Translations under genes and position numbers: made by a program
Notes under the pieces: generated by a model
Told to the model about the DNA's origin: nothing
The model's database searches: none
The model's input: the letters and a program-made list of their open reading frames with translations, nothing else
Part shown: positions 6,337 through 15,071 of the stretch, piece by piece
Layout of the letters: the number at the start of each line of letters is the position of its first letter
Numbering within the stretch: position 1 is the first letter of the stretch
Assembly (NCBI GenBank): GCA_902521645.1
Contig: CABYSN010000009.1
Location: 1-36,102, forward strand
Origin: Planctomycetota bacterium
GTDB lineage: Bacteria > Planctomycetota > Phycisphaerae > Phycisphaerales > SM1A02
Direction of reading: 5' to 3'
Length of the DNA: 36,102 nt

Positions 6337-7839
6337 TCAGGACGAACTCGCCAGGTACTCCTCGGCGACCCGAAGATGGTTCTCCATCTTTTGAGGAGCC
6401 ATCTTTCGAGCCATGGCGCACATCATCGACCAGCGCGGATTCTTCCCGAGCTCCTCGACATGGTTGTGGATCCAGCGCCAGTAGAGGCCGTCCCAGATCC
6501 CCGTCCAATCACCCGGTGGATGATTGCTCATCTTCCTGATGTACGAAGATCCCGAGAAATAAGGCTTGGTGGTGATCAGACCGCCATCAGCATGCTGACT
6601 CATGGCATAGACGTTTGGAACCATCACCCAGTCGTAACTGTCGACGAACATCTCCATGAACCACTTGTAGATCTCATCCGGATCGAACTCGCAGAGAAAC
6701 ATGAAGCCACCGAGCACCATGAGACGCTCGATGTGATGACAGTATCCCGTGGCGAGAACCCGTTGGATCACGTCGTCGATCGGATCGATTCCCGTGGTTC
6801 CATCGTAGAAGCTGCGAGGAATGGAACGGACATGACCCCAGTGATTGGTGGTTCGCATCTCGACACCATGATCGACGTAGGTCGCACGCATGAATTCCCG
6901 CCAACCGATCAGCTGACGGATGAACCCCTCGAGAGCGTTCATCGGAATCTCCATGCGCCCGGCATGATCCAGCGTGGCATCGAGAATCTGTCGCGGAGTC
7001 AGCAGACCGACGTTCAACATCGGCGTGAGGACGCCGTGCCAGAGCCAGTTCTCCCCTTTGAGAATGGCATCTTCATAATCGCCGAACAGAGGAAGCCGCT
7101 CGACGAGAAAGTCCTCCAACCATTGGGAGGCGGAGTCACTGGAGGTCGGGTAGATCAGAGTTTCAAGACTGCCGGGATTCCCGGAATAGCGCTCATGAAC
7201 ATGATCGACCGCGGACCGGTCGATGTCATCCTCCGCATGCCCGGTCAATGCGGGGATGGAACCACGCAATTTGGCAGGCACCTTCTTGCGGTTGTCTTCG
7301 TCGAAGCTCCAACGCCCCCCCACCGGATCACCATCTCCGTCGACGAGGACGTCCATCCTGCGACGTTGGAACTTGTAATACTCGGCCATCTGCCACCGCT
7401 TCCTGGTGGCACGATGCTCCCGGTTCACCTCGGTGGTGTTGAGAAACATGGGAGATTCGAGCACGCGCAGTTCCAGTGAATTCCTTTGACAGAATCTGGC
7501 GAGCCTGCGATCAAGCAGGTAGTCATGCGGGTCGGCGACGGAGACGGATGAACGACCCGCTCGTGCCATCTTCTGCAGACACGCTTCCAGGATGTCGCCA
7601 TCCGGATCGTGCTCCAGGTATTCCACCTCGATCCCCTTCAGAAGGAGGTCCTTTTCGTACCGTTTCATGGTGGCACGGTGGTACCAGAGCTTCTGCTTGT
7701 GAAACGGCCCGAAGAGCCCGGGATCTCCGAAGAACAACCGATCCTCGATCAGAACCACCCGAGACGGTGCGGCGTCGAGACCGGGATGATTCTTGAAGAG
7801 CTGATGTGGAAAGATCAGAAGGGGGTCGTGGTCTGGCAT
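6337..7839 (-). CDS. Photolyase-like protein of the FeS-BCP group, lacking the cluster motif
   Basis: The 500-residue protein follows the bacterial cryptochrome/(6-4) photolyase-related (PhrB/COG3046) layout: an N-terminal antenna domain, GRWSFDEDNRKKVP near residue 175, GFIRQLIGWREFMRA, YCHHIERLMVLGGFM, and DGGLITTKPYFSGSSYIRKMS. In PhrB-type enzymes the next segment carries the clustered cysteines (YCxxC...CPF) of a 4Fe-4S cluster before LYW. Here it is a short PPGDWTGIWDGLYWRWI (residues about 441-457) with no cysteine, so the cluster is probably absent. FAD binding and a light-related role, repair or signalling, remain likely. ATG 7839 follows a purine-rich GAAGAGAAA. It converges with the Fur-family gene and is separated from it by about 200 bp in which I see no gene. 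Confidence 0.9.
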   Translation of the reverse strand: MPDHDPLLIFPHQLFKNHPGLDAAPSRVVLIEDRLFFGDPGLFGPFHKQKLWYHRATMKRYEKDLLLKGIEVEYLEHDPDGDILEACLQKMARAGRSSVSVADPHDYLLDRRLARFCQRNSLELRVLESPMFLNTTEVNREHRATRKRWQMAEYYKFQRRRMDVLVDGDGDPVGGRWSFDEDNRKKVPAKLRGSIPALTGHAEDDIDRSAVDHVHERYSGNPGSLETLIYPTSSDSASQWLEDFLVERLPLFGDYEDAILKGENWLWHGVLTPMLNVGLLTPRQILDATLDHAGRMEIPMNALEGFIRQLIGWREFMRATYVDHGVEMRTTNHWGHVRSIPRSFYDGTTGIDPIDDVIQRVLATGYCHHIERLMVLGGFMFLCEFDPDEIYKWFMEMFVDSYDWVMVPNVYAMSQHADGGLITTKPYFSGSSYIRKMSNHPPGDWTGIWDGLYWRWIHNHVEELGKNPRWSMMCAMARKMAPQKMENHLRVAEEYLASSS

Positions 7840-8020
7840 CGGAATTTCTCTTCGGATTCAGGGTGACAGAGACCGGATGTCTGTCCGATGGTAGGCGCGC
7901 CCGACGGGTTCGAATCCTCCGACATCACTCAAGACGTCTATTTCTCGATGTTTTCACTCTGCAATCGAACCGTCGGCGAGTAACGTCGTATGTTCACGGG
8001 GCAGCGTAACGACGCGATCG

Positions 8021-8053
8021 GAATGATCTGATGAAGATCGATTCAGATCATTC
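8021..8053. promoter_or_regulatory. 11-bp inverted repeat just upstream of the GH16 gene
   Basis: GAATGATCTGA (8021-8031) and TCAGATCATTC (8043-8053) are perfect inverted arms with an 11-nt spacer, ending 17 bp before the GH16 start codon. It could be an operator for a sugar-responsive regulator, or a leader hairpin near the ribosome site. The GH16 gene has no clear Shine-Dalgarno sequence, which makes a leader role worth considering. Confidence 0.45.
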
Positions 8054-8070
8054 GTTCCTGGACCCTCACG

Positions 8071-10239
8071 ATGAAAAAACAAAGATCCGCGCTCCACTGG
8101 AACCGATGCGCCGCCTCAGGCCTGTTCGGGATTCTTCTCGCCTCCACTTCGATCGCCGTCGCCGACAGCGAGAACCTGCTCCGAAACGGGTCGTTCGAAT
8201 CAGGGCTCTCCGACTGGCAGGTCTCCGGTGACGTGCTCGTTCAGGGTGACGCCTGGGAGGGGCAACACTCGGTCCGACTGAACCCTCAACCGAACCTGAC
8301 CGCCGAGCTCTCTCAACGGGTGACCGGACTGGAGGCGCGTGGTCGATACACCATCGCAGCCCGGATACGTACCAGCGACAATCTCGTCCCCCCGATCGTC
8401 GGCATCCGTGATGGCGCTCAGATCGCGAAGGCCTACGGATGGGTGGCGATTGACGACACGGACCGCTGGCTGGAACGTCGATTCGAAGTTCATGTCGATG
8501 CGGATGCCACCGCTTTCGAGGTCTATCTGCAGGGCTGGCAGACGGGACTCGGCGCAACGGTGGAATTCGACTCGGTCCGCCTCTGGAAAGGGAGACAACC
8601 ACCACCGACACCCGATTTCGGTGATCCGCCCTGGGCGGGGGCACCACGGATCGACGTCGCTCCGAACAACGGCGATTCACTGCTGAGAGAGACCGGCTTC
8701 GAGGACGTCGAAGGTGGCGCGTGGGCACTGGGCATCAACGCCGGCATCGTCGACTCGGAGGCTGGAAACGCCATGAGACTTCTCTCCGGACCGGACACGT
8801 CGAGAGCCTCGCAGACGATCGCCGTGACACTGCCACCCGATGAACGATGGACCATCTCCATGGAGGTGAAGACGGATCCCGACGTCGTGGCAAGCGCGTA
8901 CTTCATAGGTTCCGATGAGTTTCTGGTGACACGTTCCTTCGGCAACGAGGAATGGGAGACGATCGAACTTGAGATCGAGACCGCCGATCGATGGGTGCGC
9001 AATGGAAAACTGATCCTCGAGAACTGGAAGAATCAGCCGGGCGCCGCCTGGTATCGGAACCTCTCCTTCACGGCACGAGGCGGGGAGTGGATGGCAACGC
9101 TCGCGTCACCCCCCCGCCGCCAGGAGGATGTCTTCTTCGATGACTTTGCGGATGGGACGCTGGACCCCACGAAATGGCTGGTCTCGAGGAAGGCATGGGG
9201 TGGAGACAATGGCGGCGTCGCCCCGGACAACGTGATGCTGGTCCCAGACATGGATGAGGGCGAACCGATCATCGCACTTCGGCTGGAAGCCCACGGCGAT
9301 CAGTACGATGGAGAACTCGAACACAACGGGCGCCGCACCAGAGTCGGTGCCGCCGTTGCGACCAGGACCTACCACGCTTCCGGGCGATATGAAGTCCGTG
9401 CCCGAGTCGCCCCCGAATACGGCACCTGCACCGCGTTCTGGCCGTTTCATTACATCGATCACCGGATGGGTGAAGCCGCCTACTGGCACGAACCCAACCC
9501 TCGCCGCAACACGGAGATCGACTGGGAATTCCCCACCGATCTCGCCGGCGCCGATACGGGAAACTTCTCCTTCACCAAGGCCAGAACCAATTCATGGGGC
9601 GGGCAGTTCGGAGGTGAAGGCGGTGAACACAAGGGACGAAAGACACTCACCGATGAGAACGGTTCGGTGCTCGACCTCGCACAGGAGGCGATGGACGGTC
9701 GATACCACACCTTCACCATCGAATGGCGCTCTGGAAGTGATCTTGGAGATGAGTCGATCTCGAGAACCGACGTCGGCTCGGTTCGCTGGCTGCTCGATGG
9801 TCGGGTCGTCGACGAGCTCCATGACGTCGAGTTCGGACAAGGAAACGTGCCGTACCGGGCGGCACGCTTCTGGCTTGGCACGTGGTTTCCGTCAGCGGGG
9901 TACGCCGGTGATGTCGGCTGGACGGGGAATCCGGAATTCGACACCACGGCGGCCCACATCGCCTGGGTCAGAATCACCCCGTTCGAGGAAGGCCGCGACA
10001 TCTGGGTCGATGAGACCGTCCCCAATCTGGCCTGGGCCGGACCGGATGAGTACCCGGAATCGATCGATCCGATCGATTCCATCGAGGGTGACCTGAACGG
10101 TGACGGCCAGGTCGACGGCGCCGATCTGGCCAGCCTCCTCGGACACTGGAACACATCCGATCAGGCCGCCGACATCGATGGTTCCGGGATCGTGGATGGT
10201 GCGGACCTGACCAGACTTCTCTCCAATTGGAGCCCGTGA
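8071..10239 (+). CDS. Secreted GH16 glycoside hydrolase with two CBM-like modules and dockerin-like tail
   Basis: The 722-residue protein has an export signal (residues 1-31), then two jelly-roll modules like CBM4/9: [16 protein letters not shown] onward to about 175, and [15 protein letters not shown] onward to about 340. A GH16 catalytic domain follows (about 355-660). Its active-site strand reads NTEIDWEF, giving Glu482 (nucleophile), Asp484 and Glu486 (acid/base). This ExDxE spacing lacks the bulge residue of laminarinase/agarase-type ExDxxE members and is known from lichenase and xyloglucan-active branches, so the substrate is a beta-glucan or galactan that I cannot name. The last 50 residues are two dockerin-like loops ([13 protein letters not shown] and [13 protein letters not shown]), possibly for surface attachment. 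A strong stem-loop follows the gene. Confidence 0.93.
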   Translation: MKKQRSALHWNRCAASGLFGILLASTSIAVADSENLLRNGSFESGLSDWQVSGDVLVQGDAWEGQHSVRLNPQPNLTAELSQRVTGLEARGRYTIAARIRTSDNLVPPIVGIRDGAQIAKAYGWVAIDDTDRWLERRFEVHVDADATAFEVYLQGWQTGLGATVEFDSVRLWKGRQPPPTPDFGDPPWAGAPRIDVAPNNGDSLLRETGFEDVEGGAWALGINAGIVDSEAGNAMRLLSGPDTSRASQTIAVTLPPDERWTISMEVKTDPDVVASAYFIGSDEFLVTRSFGNEEWETIELEIETADRWVRNGKLILENWKNQPGAAWYRNLSFTARGGEWMATLASPPRRQEDVFFDDFADGTLDPTKWLVSRKAWGGDNGGVAPDNVMLVPDMDEGEPIIALRLEAHGDQYDGELEHNGRRTRVGAAVATRTYHASGRYEVRARVAPEYGTCTAFWPFHYIDHRMGEAAYWHEPNPRRNTEIDWEFPTDLAGADTGNFSFTKARTNSWGGQFGGEGGEHKGRKTLTDENGSVLDLAQEAMDGRYHTFTIEWRSGSDLGDESISRTDVGSVRWLLDGRVVDELHDVEFGQGNVPYRAARFWLGTWFPSAGYAGDVGWTGNPEFDTTAAHIAWVRITPFEEGRDIWVDETVPNLAWAGPDEYPESIDPIDSIEGDLNGDGQVDGADLASLLGHWNTSDQAADIDGSGIVDGADLTRLLSNWSP

Positions 10240-10296
10240 CGAAGGGATCCCGCTTGTGCGCCGAGCGAAAAACCAACAACTGTTTGGAAATCGGCC

Positions 10297-10324
10297 GCTC
10301 CGATCCCGAAGGCGGGATCGGAGC
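10297..10324 (+). terminator. Strong stem-loop after the GH16 gene
   Basis: GCTCCGATCCC (10297-10307) pairs perfectly with GGGATCGGAGC (10314-10324) around a 6-nt loop (GAAGGC). It lies about 60 bp after the GH16 stop and is followed by TTCCTG, only a weak T-run. Termination is likely but not certain. Confidence 0.6.
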
Positions 10325-10427
10325 TTCCTGCCGTTACTGGAAATACCTCAAAAACATGCCCGTGAGACGTCGACCGTAAATTCTGGACGAACTAGTATGT
10401 TGCCCAATCATCCCACGGAGACAGACC

Positions 10428-10970
10428 ATGAAGGCAGCACTCATCTACGGCTCATGCACCGGAAACACCGGCTGCGTCGCGGAACTCTTGATCGAACAAC
10501 TCAAACCGGAAGTCGAACTCGAAACCGTCGATGTGAACACCGTGAGTGCCGAAGATCTCGGGAGCTATGACTTCGCACTCTGCGGCATTCCGACCTGGGA
10601 CATCGGTGAACTGGAATACGGATGGCAGGAGATCTACGACTCGCTCGATGGTGTGGATCTGAGCAATCTCACCGTGGCGATGTTCGGACTCGGCGATCAG
10701 GGAACCTACGACGAAACCTATCAGGACGCCATGGGAATCCTCTACAAGAAGTTCCTCGAATGCGGCGCCACCGGTGGCATCGGTTTCACCAGCACCGAGA
10801 CACATGAGTTCGAAGGTTCGCTGGGCGTGATCGACGGAATGTTCTGCGGGCTTGCGCTCGACGAGGACAGTCAGTCCGAACTCACCGAAGAACGCATTCA
10901 GGAATGGGTCGGATCGATCAAGGAAGCATGGCCAGGCATCGTCGCGGGTGCCGGATCCGCCGCCGAGTGA
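10428..10970 (+). CDS. Long-chain flavodoxin
   Basis: Flavodoxins carry FMN and shuttle single electrons; in iron-poor water they replace ferredoxin. The 180-residue protein has the FMN phosphate loop GSCTGNT (residues 8-14; Cys in place of the usual Thr or Ser), the flavin-stacking Trp in IPTWDIGELEYGW, and the GLGDQGTYDETYQDAMG segment with the second aromatic. The extra loop typical of long-chain flavodoxins follows this segment. GGAG lies about 9 nt before the ATG; TAGTAT about 30 nt further upstream may be a -10. I see no Fur-box-like palindrome here, unlike the iron genes at 21.5 and 26.5 kb. It converges with the next gene with only 9 bp between stops. Confidence 0.93.
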   Translation: MKAALIYGSCTGNTGCVAELLIEQLKPEVELETVDVNTVSAEDLGSYDFALCGIPTWDIGELEYGWQEIYDSLDGVDLSNLTVAMFGLGDQGTYDETYQDAMGILYKKFLECGATGGIGFTSTETHEFEGSLGVIDGMFCGLALDEDSQSELTEERIQEWVGSIKEAWPGIVAGAGSAAE

Positions 10971-10979
10971 GGCGCCGTT

Positions 10980-12746
10980 TCATTCCCGCTCAAGGGCATC
11001 CAGATAACGACGGACCGCGGCACCATCTTCAGTGACGTCGGCGCCATCGTCGAACCCACGTCGTGCTCCGGCACCGGGCTCCGGACAGCCGCCCCAGTCG
11101 TTCAGAAACTCTGCCAGATCCCCGCCGTCGACGATTCCGGTCCCCGTGAGATCGAACTTGTCCTCATCGGTCGATCCCCATGCCCCCAGCAACATCGCGA
11201 GGTCGATCCCGTCGACCAAGAGGTCGTAGTTGAAATCCGCGGGACAGGATGAATCGGCGTTGTTCAACATGAAGCTGAAGACCTGATAGCTGGGTTCCGG
11301 ATACGGTCCGCCATCGACGGTCGGCGCCCCGAGAGGCATGGCGACGGCATGGCAGTCGGTGCAGTTCATGCTGAGAGGCGTCATCTCGTTGCCGTTGCAT
11401 TTGGGCAGGCTGATGAACTGGTAGTACTGCGTGTAGGTCTCCATCGTGACGTTGGTGAGATAGCAGGTGTTGACGGTGTTGTCGGCATTCGGTGGAATGC
11501 AACAGGGACCATCCGGCTCGGGCTGGATGGTGTTCAACAACTGGTAGTACCTCCAGGGCTCCGGCAACTGAGACTGGTACTCCTCATTGATCGCCTGGAC
11601 GTACCCCGGAATCTGCATCTCGGGAATGCGAGACACGTTCACGGCAAGAGCCGGATTGGCATCACAGACATCGGGAAGTTCACCCGACACGGGCGCGTAG
11701 GGCGGGCAATCGGTCGCTCCGGTGGGATCCGAGGGCGTGCACGCCTCGGCATTGCAGCTGTACCCGTCGATGTAGGGCGGCGCACACGTCGAATCGGGAC
11801 CGGGATTGAAGGATGGCACCCCGGTGGGATTCGATGGCACCACCTCCACGTTGTCGATCTGCTCGAAGGTCGACCAGAACCAGGTTGACCCGGTGCTTGC
11901 AGTCAGCTGAAGGACGTGCAGACCGACGAGCCCCACGGTCACGGGACCACAGGGAGGATCCGCGGAACTGATGTTGCTCGCGTAGTAGACGTCCTGCATG
12001 AAGAAGCGATTGCTGTCGATCTCCGCCTGGGAAAGCTGCTTCCAGGAGGCCTTGAGTTCGATAGCACCCTGACGCGCCCAGTCCTCGAGTTCGATCGGAG
12101 GATCGAAGTTGTCGGGTTCTCCGGAGTCGGGGAAGGGCTTGAAATCGATGTCGCCTTGAAAGGCCTGGTACTGATTGACCGCGTCGTAGTAGCCGTTCTG
12201 AGAGAAGTACTCGAACTCGGACTTGTTCAGGAAGATCTGGAACAGAACGTAGCGACCGTTCTGATCGATCAGAGGACGATGACTGAAGGCCTCGTCGAAC
12301 TCATCGACCAGATCGGGATCGGAGGTCTTCGCGAGCGCTCCGAGCAAGGGCAATGTCGGACCCCCATCATCCGGGGTGTAGGTCGGCGTTGCATAGGTCG
12401 GATCGGACCAGGTGCCGGGAGAGGCTCCGCCCTCGAGCAGCAGCTGCGGCTTCTGCATCCACTGAAGAAAGGCCGGCCGACCATCGGGGTCATCACAGAG
12501 CGAAAGACCGGTGTCTGGTTCACCCGGCTGTCCACCCTCGAGCTGCGGCCAGTTCAAGGCGATGAATCCGTCCCAGGCAAAGCGGGCCCAGCTCACGGGG
12601 TCATCGGTGTCCGTCGCCTCGGCAGGATAGATCCACGGCTGCTTGACCGGATCACAAGGAGCGAGCTCGTCACCGGGGAGAGCCATCCCCACGGAACAGA
12701 TCCCGCATGACAGAAGAAGCCCAGACGTCGTGACGGCGCGATTCAT
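10980..12746 (-). CDS. Secreted Cys-rich protein with a CxxCH motif and dockerin-like segment
   Basis: No family is recognised with confidence. The 588-residue product starts with an export signal (about residues 1-25), followed by WARFAWDGFIALNWPQ. It is rich in Cys, Trp and Tyr and carries one c-type haem motif, CTDCH (Cys462, Cys465, His466), with AMPLG after it; Met471 could be a second iron ligand. Residues about 499-556 form two dockerin-like calcium loops (NYDLLVDGIDLAMLL and DLTGTGIVDGGDLAEFL), after which a 35-residue acidic tail remains. ATG 12746 is chosen over a TTG at 12758 because GGAG lies 6 nt upstream. A secreted mono-haem oxidoreductase or electron carrier is a reasonable guess; haem attachment is unproven. 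Confidence 0.8.
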   Translation of the reverse strand: MNRAVTTSGLLLSCGICSVGMALPGDELAPCDPVKQPWIYPAEATDTDDPVSWARFAWDGFIALNWPQLEGGQPGEPDTGLSLCDDPDGRPAFLQWMQKPQLLLEGGASPGTWSDPTYATPTYTPDDGGPTLPLLGALAKTSDPDLVDEFDEAFSHRPLIDQNGRYVLFQIFLNKSEFEYFSQNGYYDAVNQYQAFQGDIDFKPFPDSGEPDNFDPPIELEDWARQGAIELKASWKQLSQAEIDSNRFFMQDVYYASNISSADPPCGPVTVGLVGLHVLQLTASTGSTWFWSTFEQIDNVEVVPSNPTGVPSFNPGPDSTCAPPYIDGYSCNAEACTPSDPTGATDCPPYAPVSGELPDVCDANPALAVNVSRIPEMQIPGYVQAINEEYQSQLPEPWRYYQLLNTIQPEPDGPCCIPPNADNTVNTCYLTNVTMETYTQYYQFISLPKCNGNEMTPLSMNCTDCHAVAMPLGAPTVDGGPYPEPSYQVFSFMLNNADSSCPADFNYDLLVDGIDLAMLLGAWGSTDEDKFDLTGTGIVDGGDLAEFLNDWGGCPEPGAGARRGFDDGADVTEDGAAVRRYLDALERE

Positions 12747-12881
12747 CCTGCTCTCCAAGTGTTTGAAACAGTTGAATCCAGCCTATCAACATGGGGCCAT
12801 GAAACCAATGATCCAGCACGCAGATGGTGCAGAGCACCCTGAAAACAGGCTCCAAATGAGCTGAAGCCCTTGCCGGGGATG

Positions 12882-12909
12882 AAAAAGCCCCGATCCAATG
12901 GATCGGGGC
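12882..12909 (-). terminator. Rho-independent terminator of the YceI gene
   Basis: On the minus strand GCCCCGATCC pairs with GGATCGGGGC across a 3-nt loop, then runs into TTTTT. It starts 27 bp after the YceI stop and matches the classical intrinsic terminator pattern. Confidence 0.9.
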
Positions 12910-12935
12910 GCATGGGCAGGTCTGAAAATCAGGTG

Positions 12936-13613
12936 TTACTTCGCGGCACCGACCTCGAAGGAAGCGGTCACCGTCACCAGGTCTCCCAAAGCACCCTGCT
13001 CGACCCCGTAGTTCACACCGAACTCGGAGCGCTTGATCACGAAGGTCGCTTCGAAACCCGCGGCAAGACCACGCCCCATGTCATTGGCTCCCCAGTAGAG
13101 AACCCGCGCGGTGACGTCCTTCGAGACACCATGCATGCTGAAGGTTCCGGTCACATTCCAGGCCATCTCCGGAGTCTCTTCATGCGTGGCCCCGAAGGTG
13201 ATGGTCGGCGCCGTGACCGGAACCGCCTTCGCGCTCTTGAAGGTGATCATGGGAAATTCCTTGGTATCGAAGAAGTCGGGACTCTTCAGATGCTTGTCGA
13301 GACCCGGATGACCGCTGTCGACGCTGTCGACATCGATCGTGATGTCCATTGCCAATGACTTCGAATCCACGGGATCGAAATCGATGGTTCCGCCGACATC
13401 ATTGAACCGACCCCAGAAGAGTCCGGCACCCATGTGACGAACTCGGAACATCGCACATGAGTGAACCGTGTCGACGTTCCAGGAAGGGACCGTGGATTCG
13501 GAATCCTGATGAGAACGAGTGGAGACGTCGGTGGCCATGGAAATCGCGACGAATCCACAGAGCGCGACGAAGAGGAAGGCGGATCGGCCGAATCGAGCAA
13601 GAGCGTTGTGCAT
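12936..13613 (-). CDS. YceI-family periplasmic protein
   Basis: YceI proteins are lipocalin-like barrels that bind isoprenoid chains such as polyprenyl or ubiquinone-type lipids. The 225-residue product has an export signal (residues about 1-28), then the family's typical VDTVHSCAMFRVRHMGAGLFWGRF start, IDFDPVDSKSLAMDITID, HLKSPDFFDTKEFPMITFKS, VTGTFSMHGVSKDVT and FVIKRSEFGVNYG. ATG 13613 is chosen because AAGGA lies 8 nt upstream and it gives a proper signal peptide; the frame is open further upstream. It is a single gene with its own terminator, divergent from trhO. Links to stress or quinone metabolism are general to the family, not shown here. Confidence 0.95.
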   Translation of the reverse strand: MHNALARFGRSAFLFVALCGFVAISMATDVSTRSHQDSESTVPSWNVDTVHSCAMFRVRHMGAGLFWGRFNDVGGTIDFDPVDSKSLAMDITIDVDSVDSGHPGLDKHLKSPDFFDTKEFPMITFKSAKAVPVTAPTITFGATHEETPEMAWNVTGTFSMHGVSKDVTARVLYWGANDMGRGLAAGFEATFVIKRSEFGVNYGVEQGALGDLVTVTASFEVGAAK

Positions 13614-13815
13614 GAGGGTGTCCTTGATGGGGTGAGTCGTTTGAAAAGCAACCGGCGATGAAGAGACCTTATCGTGATGGGAGGCTGGAGCCAAAGCATG
13701 AAAGGCCGTTTTCAGCGGATATCATCCGTGCGATCTTTGCATAGGATGGATGGACACACACCCCGGGCGCTCGTCGATGAACGAGAATCCGGGACGAGAC
13801 CACTCGGAGGCCTGC

Positions 13816-14757
13816 GTGTCGGAACTTCTCGTCGCAACTTTCTATCGCTTCACGAAGCTTGACGACCATGACGCCATGCAAGCGCCTCTGGAGGCGATCT
13901 GCCGGAAGAACGACGTGCGAGGCATCATCCTGCTGGCATCGGAAGGGATCAACGCGACGATCTCCGGTCCGAGACCGGGTGTCATGAACGTCCTTGATTT
14001 TCTGCGCAGCGACCCGAGACTCGCGGAGCTCGCCTGGAAGGAATCAAACGCGCCGGCACAACCCTTTCGCAAGCTTCGGGTCAGACTGAAGAAGGAGATC
14101 GTGACGATGGGCGTCGAGGGCATCGACCCCGCCCAACTTGCGGGGACGTACGTCTCGGCGGAGGACTGGAACGATCTGATCAGCGATCCAGACGTTCTGG
14201 TGATCGACACCCGAAACGACTACGAAGTCGAGATCGGAACCTTCCAGGGTTCGGTCGACCCCGAGATCTCGACGTTCGGAGAACTTCCGGAATGGATCAA
14301 GGAGAACATCTCGATCGAAGAACAACCGAAGGTCGCGATGTTCTGCACGGGTGGGATTCGCTGCGAGAAATCGACGGCACTCCTCAAACAGGCCGGCGTC
14401 CGGGAGGTCTACCATCTCGAAGGCGGCATCCTCAAATACCTTGAAAAGGTCCCGAAGGATCAAAGCCTTTGGAAGGGGCAGTGCTTCGTGTTCGACGAAC
14501 GGGTCTCGGTCGGACACGGACTCGAGGTGGGCGACTACGAACTCTGCCGGGCGTGCCGGGATCCCCTGAGCAAGGACGAGAAGGACTCCCCCCTCTATCG
14601 CCGGGGCGTCAGCTGTTCGAAGTGCCATGATCGAACCACAGAGGAACAGAAGGAACGTTTCGCGGAGCGACAACGACAACTGGATCTCACGGCGAAAAGA
14701 CAGGCGATGGAAGCGGCTGACATGACGCAGTCGCCATCGAATGAGACCGATCGATGA
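13816..14757 (+). CDS. trhO: tRNA uridine(34) hydroxylase TrhO (rhodanese family)
   Basis: TrhO (formerly YceA) uses oxygen to hydroxylate the wobble uridine of certain tRNAs. The product has an N-terminal acylphosphatase-like domain (ATFYRF, then ILLASEGINATISG), a rhodanese domain with the catalytic loop FCTGGIRCEKS (Cys177; second Cys182), and a Cys-rich C-terminal tail (CRACRDPL, then CSKCHDR). I choose GTG 13816 as the start because GGAGG lies exactly 5 nt upstream and the protein then starts where the family does, giving 313 residues. An in-frame ATG at 13750 would add 22 residues of low-quality sequence. The stop overlaps the next start (ATGA). Confidence 0.93.
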   Translation: MSELLVATFYRFTKLDDHDAMQAPLEAICRKNDVRGIILLASEGINATISGPRPGVMNVLDFLRSDPRLAELAWKESNAPAQPFRKLRVRLKKEIVTMGVEGIDPAQLAGTYVSAEDWNDLISDPDVLVIDTRNDYEVEIGTFQGSVDPEISTFGELPEWIKENISIEEQPKVAMFCTGGIRCEKSTALLKQAGVREVYHLEGGILKYLEKVPKDQSLWKGQCFVFDERVSVGHGLEVGDYELCRACRDPLSKDEKDSPLYRRGVSCSKCHDRTTEEQKERFAERQRQLDLTAKRQAMEAADMTQSPSNETDR

Positions 14758-15071
14758 GGACGCTGATGAGGGGGATTTCAATCGCACTCGAGATCATTCT
14801 CGCCATGGCCGGATTCGGCCTGGTCGTGCTGGCCGTGTTGTGTCTGATGGCGGCAGGTCTCGGCATGCTCGGCATCCTCGCAGACGTCTCCCGGGAGGAG
14901 AACGTCGAGATGGGCATGAAGGCCCTTCAGGTCGGGGTGTTCTCGGGACTCTCGAGCGGTCCCCCGCTGCTGATCCTCTTCATCACCAGAAGACTCCGAA
15001 GACAAAAGCTCGTAGAGACTCGAGACGAGGGGAAGCCTACGACTGCAGGACGACCTGATCCTCCCGCGTAG
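14754..15071 (+). CDS. Small two-helix membrane protein
   Basis: The family is not recognised. The 105-residue protein has two hydrophobic helices (about residues 9-43 as one long Ala/Leu/Gly-rich stretch, and 60-78), then a basic, proline-containing tail. The start ATG overlaps the trhO stop in an ATGA, so its translation is probably coupled to trhO. Its last 35 bp overlap the end of the convergent MFS gene. Confidence 0.7.
   Translation: MRTLMRGISIALEIILAMAGFGLVVLAVLCLMAAGLGMLGILADVSREENVEMGMKALQVGVFSGLSSGPPLLILFITRRLRRQKLVETRDEGKPTTAGRPDPPA

Noticed and set aside
6328-7479. Long open frame on the plus strand (383 codons) opposite the photolyase-like gene
   Set aside because: Composition-driven antisense shadow; rich in His, Pro and Arg with no domain, while the minus strand encodes a clear photolyase family protein.
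7881-7923. tRNA-like stretch with GGTTCGAATCC and a GGTAGGCGCG-like D-arm motif upstream of the GH16 gene
   Set aside because: The T-arm stem pairs at only about 3 of 5 positions and there is no anticodon arm or acceptor stem between and around the motifs, so it is neither a tRNA nor a clear remnant.
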